Assembly (NCBI GenBank): GCA_019359035.1
Contig: JAHHIC010000080.1
Coordinates: forward strand, 20,272-84,271
DNA: 64,000 bases
Origin: Scytonematopsis contorta HA4267-MV1
GTDB taxonomy: Bacteria; Cyanobacteriota; Cyanobacteriia; Cyanobacteriales; Nostocaceae
Direction of reading: 5' to 3'
The notes beneath the pieces are model-generated. The model was not told the origin of the DNA. It ran no database searches and saw only the letters and a list, made by a program, of their open reading frames with translations. Below are positions 35,075 to 44,014 of the stretch, piece by piece (position 1 is the first letter of the stretch; each line of letters starts with the position of its first letter). Both the position numbers and the translations under genes were made by a program.

Positions 35075-35170
35075 TGAGGTGGCAAAAAGTTCAATAATTT
35101 TTAAAGAGCACTAAAAATACCCAGACTGTTTATAAACGGGATTTACAGCGATTTTCAGCCTGAACAGACC
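35075..35170 (+). pseudogene. Decayed fragment of the tyrosine recombinase gene
   Basis: About 96 bases align with the core-binding part of the recombinase gene (TGAGGTGGCAAAAAGTTCAA through CAGACTGTTTAT to ACAGACC). It has several substitutions, a small deletion near 35108 and a stop in the frame (CCTGAACAG). It lies downstream of the AAA fragment in the same relative orientation as in the intact block at 5.5-9.1 kb. Confidence 0.8.
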
Positions 35171-35268
35171 GTATCATTTGCCAACAAGTTAACCCAAAAC
35201 TAAAAGTGCCCCCTTATATAAAGAGAGCGCTTAAATTACCTGTTTGAGGCTGATATAAATTTCAGAAA

Positions 35269-35580
<312 letters not shown>

Positions 35581-36079
35581 TGTTTTCAAGGAATTCACCT
35601 TTTGATTTTAGATGGTGTTAATCAAATTATTAATTTAACACCAGAACGCCATTTTATTTTGAGTTGTTTACCATCATCTTGTCAAAAATATTATTTGCTT
35701 TCTTAAGTTAAACAAGATTTTGAACGTAAATAAAATTTATCAACATTCAAAGGAACAGTAATTGCTCCTTAAATCTTAGTACTTATATAATCTATTTTAT
35801 GGTTCAAATCTTTAATCTTTTATTATTTATTTTTAAAAACATATTCATTTAGCACTCTATTTCTTTATCATTCTAATATTTTGCTTTTTCCTTGCTTGTA
35901 ATCTTTTTGTACTTCAACTTGAAGTGCGGAATGTGGGAGATTCCTAGTAAACCCACGCTCGAAGTCACCATTACCAAACTCTAAGTTTATAGATATCCTC
36001 ATCATTTATTTTACGCACCACCTGTAATAATTAAGTTGCAGACAATCTCTCGGAGAAATTGACAGGTCAAACTGTTGTT
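35581..36079. other. AT-rich intergenic region with an IS-end-like motif
   Basis: No gene seen. GTGCGGAATGTGGG at 35924-35937 resembles GTGCGGAATATGGG at 38451-38464, the type of sequence found at ends of ISAzo13-like elements; a remnant of that family lies between the two. The remainder is AT-rich with long T/A tracts. Confidence 0.4.
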
Positions 36080-36120
36080 CCTAGTGCTAGTAACCCAAGT
36101 TGCGGGTTACTAGTACTAGG
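36080..36120. repeat. 41-bp near-perfect hairpin
   Basis: CCTAGTGCTAGTAACCC at 36080-36096 and GGGTTACTAGTACTAGG at 36104-36120 pair over 17 positions with one mismatch, around the loop AAGTTGC. The core motif AACCCAAGTTGC recurs at 36184-36195. It may be a transposon end or the terminator of the gene ending at 36201. Confidence 0.6.
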
Positions 36121-36200
36121 TATTCCCGCAGGCGCAGAGCCATGTCGGTGTCCACAACAAATTATGTGGTTGTTTATTCATATATTAACCCAAGTTGCCT

Positions 36201-37469
36201 CTATACAATGGCTGTGACCAATTTTTCCATAGCTGTGTTTTTTATATTGTAGGCATTTGTATGACTTACAACAGACTCTTGATAACGACAAATAAAGCAC
36301 ATTTTATTGTTCAGTGTTGCTACACCGATAAAAAGTGGTAGAGATTTTACTCCCGTAGCCATCAAATAAAGTTCTTGTAGGTATAATTTTCCAAACTGCT
36401 GTTTAATATTTAATTTCCCTAAATTAGTAATTACAATATCTATTCTTCCTATAGGTCTGGCATCTAAAGTTTCTTTATCTTTGTTATCGTTACTAGATAA
36501 TAAAGCTTTTGCTTTTAGTACATCATCAAATAATTTTCCATCTATGACCAGTTGATTGAGCTTATATTTAACTTCACGTGCTAAATCCCAAAAATCGGTC
36601 TTCTGGCTTAACCGATGAGTAGTAACTGGTCGAGTAATGTATTCACCCAGATTTTCGTTGACAGAAGTTGTCAAATAATTGCGAATATTTACTGGTGTAT
36701 GACACCTAAGAATAATCTCGTTAGACGATTTAAATTCATGTGCGATCGCCAAAAGAAATGCAGCACACAAAGCACCATGAACAGAGGTTTTTTCCACTCG
36801 ACAACAAGCTAGAAGTTTAGTAGTTTCCTCTGAAGATAATGTCCAATCAAACAGTCCAATCGCCAAGGTCTCTGAAGTATTTTTTGATTGATTATTTTGA
36901 TAATTAGTTGCGAAAATAGACTTAGTATCTATTAACTCATTTAAATTACTAACTACATCTTTTTTGATATCAGGAATAATTTCATCAACAGGAGGTAAGT
37001 CTGGTAAAAGCTCACGAGGTTTATCTGGTTCACCAATAAATTGCAAGATATCTCGGATAAGATAAGCTCCTGATAGACCATCACCAATGCAATGATGAAA
37101 GGTAATTATTAGGTTACAAACATCAGGTGAGTGTAGCAACAATACGCGCAGTAGGGGTTCTTTATTCCAATTCAAAGGATGAGATAATTCTTTTACCATC
37201 TCCTGACACCAATGTTTTTCTCCTTGTCGCTCAATTATTCGTAGTGGAATAGGTGGAACATTTATGAATGAAAATTGTGGCTGATTTTGATTGTTAGTAA
37301 CTATTTTTACTCTTAGTCGAGAATGCCTTTGTTGTAGCCAAGCCAGAGCTTCAGTTAATAAATCAATGGTAAATGATCCAATAATAGTTGCTGACAAGGT
37401 AACATTTTCTGTACTTTTTTTGTATGACAACCACATCAAATGTTCTGATGCTGTAAGAATGCGATTCAT
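36201..37469 (-). CDS. Condensation-type acyltransferase (PapA/WES-like)
   Basis: A 422-residue member of the chloramphenicol-acetyltransferase-like/condensation superfamily. The catalytic HHxxxDG motif is intact (ITFHHCIGDGLSGAYLI, about residues 124-131). N- and C-terminal lobes are both present (second lobe from about 210, LFDWTLSSEETTKLLAC, LGEYITRPV, ITNLGKL). The closest described architecture is the PapA5-like acyltransferase that esterifies diols in mycobacteria. It stands alone here without PKS or NRPS genes, so the substrate is unknown; esterification or amidation of a lipid or polyketide is likely. Complete by length. Confidence 0.82.
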   Translation of the reverse strand: MNRILTASEHLMWLSYKKSTENVTLSATIIGSFTIDLLTEALAWLQQRHSRLRVKIVTNNQNQPQFSFINVPPIPLRIIERQGEKHWCQEMVKELSHPLNWNKEPLLRVLLLHSPDVCNLIITFHHCIGDGLSGAYLIRDILQFIGEPDKPRELLPDLPPVDEIIPDIKKDVVSNLNELIDTKSIFATNYQNNQSKNTSETLAIGLFDWTLSSEETTKLLACCRVEKTSVHGALCAAFLLAIAHEFKSSNEIILRCHTPVNIRNYLTTSVNENLGEYITRPVTTHRLSQKTDFWDLAREVKYKLNQLVIDGKLFDDVLKAKALLSSNDNKDKETLDARPIGRIDIVITNLGKLNIKQQFGKLYLQELYLMATGVKSLPLFIGVATLNNKMCFICRYQESVVSHTNAYNIKNTAMEKLVTAIV

Positions 37470-37583
37470 GGCAATTACAAAGATTTTAGCTTTATGTAAA
37501 CCTGAGTTTTCTAGGTGTTAGTTAAATAATAACCCAATAGTAGTATAAGTTTCAGTCTTTTAAAAAGTTCAAATCTTAGCCGT

Positions 37584-37982
37584 TTAAAGTATAATACCTT
37601 TTTCTGCTAATAAGTCCGAAATTTGTTGGCAAGTTAAGTTCGTCCATTTTATATACTCATGTACTGGAGAACCTGCTGTATGACTGTCTACTACCACAAG
37701 GAATGCTTCGTTGATTCCGGGTATTGTCGAGAGCGCTTTTTTTCTGCCTCCACTCGAACGGCGAATTCTTAAACTACTGATTAAGCTCTGCTCGGATAGT
37801 TCTTCAATCCCTTTAACGATTGTTCTGTAGTTGCATCCAAACAATTTACTTATATATCTTATACCACCATAACCGAGCTTTTTGGCTTCGACGGCTGCAT
37901 ATCGTCTACGGTCTTTCTCCGACAAAGACTCATAGTAGGATTGCATCTGTTTTTCCATCATTGGAGAGTAGATTGTCACCAC
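37584..37982 (-). pseudogene. ISAzo13-type transposase, N-terminal remnant
   Basis: 132 residues corresponding to the start of an ISAzo13 family transposase: YESLSEKDRRRYAAVEAKKLGYGG, ISKLFGCNYRTIVKGIEEL, RIRRSSGGRKKAL and VDSHTAGSPVHEYIKWTNLT, which is the DNA-binding part before the DDE domain. The full enzyme is about 400 residues, so the catalytic part is lost. Upstream at 38010-38120 a short minus-strand frame of 36 codons exists but is not part of it. Confidence 0.82.
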
Positions 37983-38120
37983 AATACTGCACCCGAATCA
38001 CATACTTTTTTAGTCTACTATGCGGTGTAACCAGTTTTGCACTTTATTTAATCCACGTTCCTTAGTTAAATTTTGCTCGGAAATATCAATATCAAATTTG
38101 AATTCAGAAAGAGAATACAT

Positions 38121-38709
38121 TTTGAGTTTTTTGCCAGAAAATTACAGTTGGTATTATAAATGTTAACCTAAACTATACCAAAAATTACTTTCGTATAGGC
38201 TATTAATTTTAATTAAGAGTCACAAATTTTAGTCACTTGTAATTGATGCTTCATAATTTGAATGCAAGCATTCTATCAATAATCATAAACTTTTATCTAT
38301 CAATCAGTCATGAATATTTATTGATACTTATTGAGAATATAAATATCATCTAGAGCAGATAAACAATACAGCTATTACGGGCAATAGAAGTATGATTTTA
38401 CTCCTTCTCTAGAGAAAATGTCACTAAAAACACTTGTGTGATAGTTAGGGGTGCGGAATATGGGTTAATTATTTCCAACGATAGAGTACACTATTAGAAG
38501 TGGCAAACTTATTCGACCTTGAACCCACATATTGACAGTTGACCGTAAACGCGCATAACCCAACCTAACTAAATCGAATTTATTTTTAATCGATAGTTAG
38601 GATTACTCTTAAATAAAGTATATTCTAAGTAACAATTTTTTGGGTTTTTGAAAAGTTTGCGATTTACTGATAGTCTTAATGAGGGCTATATGTCAAATAG
38701 AGTGTTGGT
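38121..38709. other. AT-rich intergenic region
   Basis: No convincing gene. GTGCGGAATATGGG (38451-38464) and, about 60 bases on, AACCCACAT are the only recognisable words, resembling ISAzo13-type ends. The promoter of the SGNH esterase must lie at its right end. Confidence 0.35.
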
Positions 38710-39768
38710 ATGTCACAAAAAACTTTTATGCAAGCTTTTGTCACTGCGAGTATAAGCAGTATCGCTTTTCTATGTGTGGGTATCCATAACGTCGATGCTG
38801 CATCGTTTCGCTCGATTTCTCGTATTTACACTTTTGGTGATAGCTATTCAGATAATAGCGCGTCACGAAGAATTTCAACAGAAGCTGTTAAAGCTGGTGT
38901 ACCAGGTGCATTTATTTTACCTCCATTTCCTCAAATATACGATTCGACTGGACGTTGGACTAATCCAGGCGGATTAGTATCTGTTGAAGTACTCGCAAAA
39001 AAAGAAAATTTGCAATTAACAAATTATGCTGTCGGTGGTGCTAAAAGTGGCAACGGAAATTTAAGTAGTTGGCTTGATCCATATAAAAATACTGGTTTAT
39101 TGGCTCAAATAGACGAATATAAAACAGAACTTAAGGGAGTAGCAGATACTAAAGGATTACATTTTATCTTTATATCTACAGTTGACTTATTAGACAAGTA
39201 TTTTTTCAACCAACCAGGTTCAGTTGAGCAACTAGCTTCTAAAAGTGTTGATAATATAATACAGGGTATATCAGAACTTGCTGCGATTGGCGGTAGACAA
39301 TTTTTTGTTGTAAGTTCGACAGACCTAAATATATTACCACTTTTTAAAAATAACCCTGGAGATGCGGCTAAGTTTAGAGATACAATCAATCGACTCCTTC
39401 CCGGTGAACTTAGCAAACTTGAAGCGAAATTAAGACTTCAAATTGCATTGTATGACCATGTTGCAATTAGTAATAAAATCCGTGCGAACCCAACACAATA
39501 TGGTTTTACCAATGTAAATGATGCTTGTCAATTGATATATATACCAAACGGCAATGGTTCTGGTTGCTCGACACCTGATAACTATTATTTTTGGGACGAA
39601 ATTCATCCTACTGGTCGTACACACGAAATTATCGGCAAAGATATGGCTGCTTACTTAGATACACAAAAAGCAACATCTGTACCTGAATCATCAACAGTTG
39701 TAGCTTTATTTACAATTGCTGGGATAATTAGTCTTAGAGGATGTATGAAAAGTACTAAATTAGACTAG
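38710..39768 (+). CDS. Secreted SGNH/GDSL esterase with PEP-CTERM anchor
   Basis: A 352-residue exported hydrolase. The N-terminal about 31 residues form a signal peptide (MQAFVTASISSIAFLCVGIHNVDAA). Block I reads YTFGDSYSDNSA (catalytic Ser), the Gly/Asn blocks are NYAVGGAKSG and FISTVDLLD-like, and the final block is FWDEIHPTGRTH with the Asp and His. The last about 28 residues (SVPESSTVVALFTIAGIISL then basic CMKSTK) form a PEP-CTERM sorting signal for an exosortase. The enzyme hydrolyses esters outside the cell; the substrate is unknown. It is complete and isolated. Confidence 0.9.
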   Translation: MSQKTFMQAFVTASISSIAFLCVGIHNVDAASFRSISRIYTFGDSYSDNSASRRISTEAVKAGVPGAFILPPFPQIYDSTGRWTNPGGLVSVEVLAKKENLQLTNYAVGGAKSGNGNLSSWLDPYKNTGLLAQIDEYKTELKGVADTKGLHFIFISTVDLLDKYFFNQPGSVEQLASKSVDNIIQGISELAAIGGRQFFVVSSTDLNILPLFKNNPGDAAKFRDTINRLLPGELSKLEAKLRLQIALYDHVAISNKIRANPTQYGFTNVNDACQLIYIPNGNGSGCSTPDNYYFWDEIHPTGRTHEIIGKDMAAYLDTQKATSVPESSTVVALFTIAGIISLRGCMKSTKLD

Positions 39769-40167
39769 AATCTCCCGTATCCGCTCAATAAGTAGGGGTA
39801 GCGGCAATGTAAGAGCGTATGGCGTCTGGCAAGATAAAATATCGTGTTGATGTGATTGATGGTCTTGAGAACGCTCCCCGCACAATTAACAAACTCTTTA
39901 ACAGCATTGAATAGCACAACTATTAAAAGGAAAGTTTATCCCAGTGCAAAAAATCACGATAAACCATTGTTCACAAGACTAAATTAACTTATGTTAGACT
40001 TGTCGCGAAATACCAGAGAACAGTCTATGAACAGAGTATCATTGAATTCCAAAAATCACATTAAGAGTGAAGGGTTATGGAAGAAAAAGTTGCGAACTAA
40101 ACATCTAAAATCAACTGATTTAACATTCTGTTTTACTTTAAAAATTATTTTCAAATAAGACCTCATT
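39769..40167. other. Intergenic region, no supported gene
   Basis: 399 bases. A 54-codon plus-strand frame near 39991 (MLDLSRNTREQ...) has no ribosome site or recognisable content and I do not annotate it. Confidence 0.35.
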
Positions 40168-40640
40168 ATGCATATTTTTTGGTGGTTTTTCGTCTCTAGT
40201 ATAAATATTTTGCTCTTAGTTATTTTTCACGAAACAATATATTTTAATGATATTTCAACAACAATTTTTAGTGTCAGCAATATACTAATTGCTGTTTTAA
40301 TCCGTAATGAACTAATTTTGCATTTTTTGTATCGTTTGGTAGTATGGGCTTCGGTAAAGACTGTTTATGGTAAATACTATCTTAATAGTAGTGTTCATAT
40401 ATCGGGGGGGTTCACGCTTCATGTGCTACTTGGGGTTTTCTGTGGTTAGTTGTTGATATGTTGCAGCAATTAGGAAACCCTAGCGACCCTTTATCAATGG
40501 CTACGTCTAATGACCCTATATCAATTGCTACATCTAGTATACTTATAACACTATTATTTGTTATTATCTTCACCGCTACTCCCCCATTTCGTCATAAGTT
40601 TCATGATACTTTTGAAATAGGTCATCGTTATCTAGGGTTG
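40168..40640 (+). pseudogene. TmpA-like integral membrane protein, frameshifted and truncated
   Basis: The first frame gives membrane helices and RNELILHFLYRLVVWAS, HISGG; after seven G's (40414-40420) the frame shifts and continues in phase as HASCATWGFLWLVVDMLQQL, then a further helix and ATPPFRHKFHDTFEIGHRYLG. This resembles the TmpA-type membrane proteins known from fungi and some cyanobacteria, whose signature is the xRN.HN.FE..HR(F/Y)(I/L)GW-like loop. The protein stops at HRYLG and passes into another gene's end, so both a frameshift and a 3' deletion have inactivated it. Confidence 0.6.
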
Positions 40641-40645
40641 ACATC

Positions 40646-40939
40646 ACACCCTTCATCGAGTTTATGCTCGACATCATCCACGACACCCTCATCCAGAACA
40701 GCACCGACCAAGTAAGCGACCAAGTAAGCGACCAAGTTAAACAGCTTCTAAGCATCATGGATGAGCAATACCTGAGCGTCCAAGAGCTAATGACACGGCT
40801 CAGGCTCTCCCACAAACCCACTTTCCGCAAAAACTATCTATTACCTGCCCTCAAAGCCGGATTGGTTCAAATGCAATACCCCGATAAACCCCGCAGTCCC
40901 AAGCAGCGATACAAAAAGTTTAAGGATTTTAGAAAATGA
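40646..40939 (+). pseudogene. Fic-family-like protein, C-terminal remnant
   Basis: The frame HPFIEFMLDIIHDTL, DQVSDQVSDQVKQLLSIM, then YLSVQELMTRLRLSHKPTFR and YLLPALKAGLVQMQYPDKP is the end of a Fic or AlbA-type protein with the characteristic TDQV repeats and winged helix. The Fic domain (AMP transferase, HxFx(D/E)GNGR) is missing. The DQVS unit is repeated at DNA level (GACCAAGTAAGC). It could be translated from the ATG at 40664 as a 91-aa DNA-binding protein, but the fusion to the TmpA remnant argues for a pseudogene. Confidence 0.65.
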
Positions 40940-41227
40940 TAGCTGGCAACTTTGAGAAGCAAACGGGAGATTTTGGATTATTACAAACAACCAGATGGTT
41001 TATGGGTGTGCCATATAGGGAAATCTATTGTTGCTTGGTGGGAGGTTTTGTGAGTTACAATGGTTTTGTTATGAGTCAATACTACTCTTCACTTTAAGAT
41101 TAAGAAATGATAAATGACGATTCAGGTACTAGAATATCAAGATAATTTTATTTAAATAAAAAAACTAACTTCCCTGATAACATCTATAATCAAACATAAT
41201 AAAACTACCCATTCAATTTTGATTTGC

Positions 41228-41551
41228 ATGACTCAGCTATCCACGCCACGTCGCACCCGGATTTTGCCTTCATCTCCAGCTGACCCAGAGGTCGTCCGGC
41301 GCGAGCGGGAGGCGCAACAAGCACTCGAAGAGCGCTGTCGTCCACTGTTCGAGTGTTTTCACACCACACTTATAGAAACCCATCCAAACTGGTTTATTGC
41401 CATCGACCCCGACAGCGAGGATTATCTCCTTGCCCCTACTTTGCGCGGACTCACCGAGCAAATTAGCCAAGCTCACACTGGCACTCACGAAGCGAAACTG
41501 ATGATTTTCAGGCTCAACGATACCGGAACTTGTGGCAGACTATGGGCATAG
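41228..41551 (+). CDS. First gene of a DTGF-protease pair (copy 2)
   Basis: A 107-residue protein, paralogue of 31105-31425 (shared (I/V)(D/E)P(D/E)S.DY and (K/R)(I/L)N(D/E)TG). It begins MTQLSTPRRTRILPSSPADPE, then an acidic/basic helical part (EVVRREREAQQALEERCRPL). The ATG at 41228 is chosen over one at 41219 as the better match. Its end overlaps the next gene by 10 bases. GC-richer than surrounding genes. Function unknown; constant linkage to the protease suggests a partner. Confidence 0.65.
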   Translation: MTQLSTPRRTRILPSSPADPEVVRREREAQQALEERCRPLFECFHTTLIETHPNWFIAIDPDSEDYLLAPTLRGLTEQISQAHTGTHEAKLMIFRLNDTGTCGRLWA

Positions 41552-41925
41552 GTACATTTGGCGCAGACGGTGAATTGTTTTTTGAACTGAAGCTTATCCC
41601 CACTGTCAGCGAGCCTTTTGATATTCAAGCTTTATTCGATACAGGATTTACCGATGGATGGCTTGTTCTTAACACACAAGACCTGCAAGCGTTAGAATGG
41701 TCAGAGGTGCTAGGTCAAAGCAAGATGCGGACAGCACGCGGGGAAACTACTTTTTATATTTATAAAGGCAAGGTCATCATCGATGACATAGAAGTAACAA
41801 TTCCCGTGCATGTTGGGCGCGATGTTCCCGAAACCGCTATGGGGTCAGCATGGCTGGACATCATGAAGCTGATAGTCAATAAACCATCCGGCGTGCTGAC
41901 TCTAGAAATGATTAATAATTCTTGA
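41542..41925 (+). CDS. Clan AA aspartic-protease-like DTGF protein (copy 2)
   Basis: A complete 127-residue retropepsin-like protein: MGIGTFGADGELFFELKLI, the catalytic loop ALFDTGFTDGWLVLN, a flap region (TARGETTFYIYKGKVIID) and IPVHVGRDVPETAMGSAWLD, where the last strand of the fold lies. It corresponds to the small bacterial/archaeal DTGF family (clan AA). Such single-domain enzymes dimerise to form one active site with an Asp from each subunit. Substrates are unknown. Its ATG lies inside the end of the partner gene (10-base overlap). This is the only one of three copies in the window that looks intact. Confidence 0.72.
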   Translation: MGIGTFGADGELFFELKLIPTVSEPFDIQALFDTGFTDGWLVLNTQDLQALEWSEVLGQSKMRTARGETTFYIYKGKVIIDDIEVTIPVHVGRDVPETAMGSAWLDIMKLIVNKPSGVLTLEMINNS

Positions 41926-42065
41926 AAAACAGTTCCCATTTGTTAACTTTTATATCTGCGACATTGACGCAGATAATTTGTATTTAAATTATGATGGTAC
42001 ATTCCTGCCTATAGATTTTCTGTTTTTAGCCCTTGATGGTAATAAAACTTGGTAGTTAATTCATT

Positions 42066-42413
42066 GTGGTAGTTATGTTTAATAGAAGCGAAAACTCTAA
42101 ACTTCCTCCAATCAATTTGATAACGATTGATGGAGGTTCATCTAAAATTACTGACAGGTCGAAGCATTTTAAAATTCCACTAATATCTGACTTGAGGTGG
42201 CAAAAAGTCCAAGAATTTTTGAAGAGTACCAGTTTATCCAAAAATACTCAGACGGTTTATACACGGAAACTACAGCGATTTTTAGCTTGGACAGACCTCA
42301 GTTTTATACAAATACGGTCTCGCCATTTGGCGAATTATAAAGAGTACCTTCAGCTTGAAGTTAAAACACCGCAGGGTGAATCATTATCTAAAGCAACAGT
42401 TAATTCAGCACTA
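42066..42413 (+). pseudogene. Tyrosine recombinase, N-terminal fragment
   Basis: About 350 bases nearly identical to the first 116 codons of the recombinase at 5560-6618 (SENSKLPPINLITIDGGSSK, DLRWQKVQEFLKSTSLSKNT, RSRHLANYKEYLQLE, SLSKATVNSALA). After SALA the sequence switches to unrelated DNA, the antisense of a ParA-like fragment, so all catalytic residues are missing. The frame stays open by chance to 42545. Confidence 0.9.
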
Positions 42414-42760
42414 GCTAATCCGCCAATATCGTGGAACCCAGCTCTAGCATCCAGGAAAATAAAGTCCAAAGGTTTGGAGGCGCTTTCGAGTTCGCGTAAC
42501 AAATCTCGTAAAGTTTCAGGCAATTGGTTATCAATGAGATTTTGAAAATCCAGCCTAGCTAATTTCTCTAAATAATTTTTGTCTACTGTACCAGCAGAAA
42601 CTAAACGTAGAGTTTCGCCAACATCACCCAATAAAGCCTGCTCGTTAATCGATAATATATGAGTTTTTAAAGGCCAATTTTTCGGTTGTATTTTTTTCTC
42701 TAATAGATAATCAATAACTCCTGGGTTATCTAAATCATCGGGGAAAAAAATATGACCCAC
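42414..42760 (-). pseudogene. ParA/MinD-like ATPase, internal fragment
   Basis: 115 residues resembling the central part of a KGG-type ParA-like ATPase: DDLDNPGVIDYLLEKKIQP, then a helical insert and PLDFIFLDARAGFHDIGGLA, the Walker B-type strand with DxRAGxHD. The P-loop (KGGxGRS) start and the C-terminus are absent; the 3' side is cut at the junction with the recombinase fragment. Its ATG-like start at 42760 is three bases after the previous gene, so there may be a fusion or coupling. Likely inactive. Confidence 0.55.
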
Positions 42761-42763
42761 TAA

Positions 42764-43504
42764 TTATTTAGCCAGTCCTATTTCCATCCGTGCAATTAAT
42801 TCTTTAGCTAGAGGATAAAATATTTCCTCTCGTTTTTTGGCGTCTAAAGAAAATCCACTATTTTGAACTATTTCACATTTGATTTCAGTTTGTCCGGTTG
42901 CTGGATGAGGTATCAATACAATTCTTCCAAGCTTGCCAAGTTCTTTGTGGGTAAATACAAAACAAAAATAACTTCCATCTTGTTCTTTACGGACATTGAT
43001 AGACGGTGGCAAGCTGATGGGAGCAAGAATTACATCGCTTATTCTCACGATGTTCATTTTACCATTTGGTTGTGCAACAAATAACTGCACTGTAGGTGGA
43101 ACAGCCATTACAATAACTGCTTCTTTGGTTGGGTCGTACTGCTGTAGGACGCTGGTAACTTCACGTTTAAATTCTACGCTGGCCATCCATAAAGCAACAT
43201 CCGTATTGGGTAAAGGAACATAGAGAAAATCTTTATGTTTTCCTTTCTCGATGCCCAATATTATTCCTCTACCCCACTCATCATATTGTACAAGCGCTAC
43301 TTGTAGTGCAACAGATGCAAAGCTTTCCAACAAAGGTTGGTTTGGGTTAGTATTATTTTGTGCTGCGACATCTTCAATCTGCTTTTTGATTGAAACACCT
43401 ATTTGCTCGTTGTTTAGCTTGAACAGTAGAAGCCCCACACCATACCACGCAAGTGGTTGGTGATGGGATGAATACGAGACAAAAACGAAACGTTCTTCGA
43501 CCAA
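42764..43504 (-). CDS. Hypothetical protein linked to a ParA-like fragment
   Basis: A 246-residue soluble protein of no family known to me. It starts MVEERFVFVSYSSHHQPLAW and has an alternating beta pattern (GIILGIEKGKHKDFLYVPLPN, AVIVMAVPPTVQLFVA, GKLGRIVLIPHP) and a short C-terminal helix. The ParA-like fragment follows after three bases, so the two were probably neighbours in a larger operon. Not obviously damaged. Confidence 0.55.
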   Translation of the reverse strand: MVEERFVFVSYSSHHQPLAWYGVGLLLFKLNNEQIGVSIKKQIEDVAAQNNTNPNQPLLESFASVALQVALVQYDEWGRGIILGIEKGKHKDFLYVPLPNTDVALWMASVEFKREVTSVLQQYDPTKEAVIVMAVPPTVQLFVAQPNGKMNIVRISDVILAPISLPPSINVRKEQDGSYFCFVFTHKELGKLGRIVLIPHPATGQTEIKCEIVQNSGFSLDAKKREEIFYPLAKELIARMEIGLAK

Positions 43505-43588
43505 TTCAAACCGCAGGTTTGACAGGAAGAAGGACAGTTGAGTTCGTGTACTGTGTTCATGGAGAAAATGTTGTAATCTGGTCAGACT

Positions 43589-43690
43589 ATGGCTAATAGT
43601 ACTTTTGGTGCGGATTACGAGCTGTTTTTTTGAGGCTCAGCTTATTGTTTGTCGCACCGCTAACAGTGAAGAGGTCAATACCGGCGATCG
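43589..43690 (+). pseudogene. Trace of a third DTGF-protease gene
   Basis: MANSTFGADYELFF, then with one extra T a shift to EAQLIVCRTANSEEVNT, matches the start of the intact protease (MGIGTFGADGELFFELKLI) up to just before the DTG loop. It is short, so the call is tentative. Confidence 0.4.
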
Positions 43691-43694
43691 CAGT

Positions 43695-44009
43695 TCAAAT
43701 AACAGCTTGTACTAGTGGATAGTAGTATAGGAATAACATTAACTTACATATTTCAAACCTCTGCAACAAAATACCCAGACTGCGGTAATTATCACGGCTA
43801 AGATAATGGTCTACAGTACCAACTGGTTCATACATTACTGAGTAGGCACACAAATTTTTAAATCCATCAGCCAAATAACTCTTGAAAGGAGAACAATAAT
43901 CTTTGGTTCCTTTTTTTGGGTCAGGATTTTTTGCCAACCAAGCATTTCCTCGCTGTCGAACTTTTTCATCAAAATCTGGTGGCTCTGGTATAGGGTCAAA
44001 CGGTATCAT
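43695..44009 (-). pseudogene. HNH endonuclease (Septu PtuB-like), C-terminally truncated
   Basis: The 104 residues start MIPFDPIPEPPDFDEKVRQR and contain the first HNH half, FKNLCAYSVMYEPVGTVDHYLSRDNYRSL, with the DH catalytic His and the upstream Cys. After NYRS the frame runs into unrelated residues (LGILLQRFEICKLM), so the second half of the HNH fold is missing. Six bases separate it from the AAA ATPase upstream, as expected for a two-gene AAA/HNH defence operon. The missing part makes nuclease activity unlikely. Confidence 0.72.
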
Positions 44010-44014
44010 CTATG

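Noticed and set aside
38010..38120. 36-codon minus-strand frame before the ISAzo13 remnant
   Set aside because: Too short, no ribosome site or known family; could be a decayed gene start but cannot be supported.
41228..41925. Firm call of a toxin-antitoxin system
   Set aside because: The gene pairing and overlaps suggest it, but no toxin or antitoxin family is recognised; kept as a hypothesis only.
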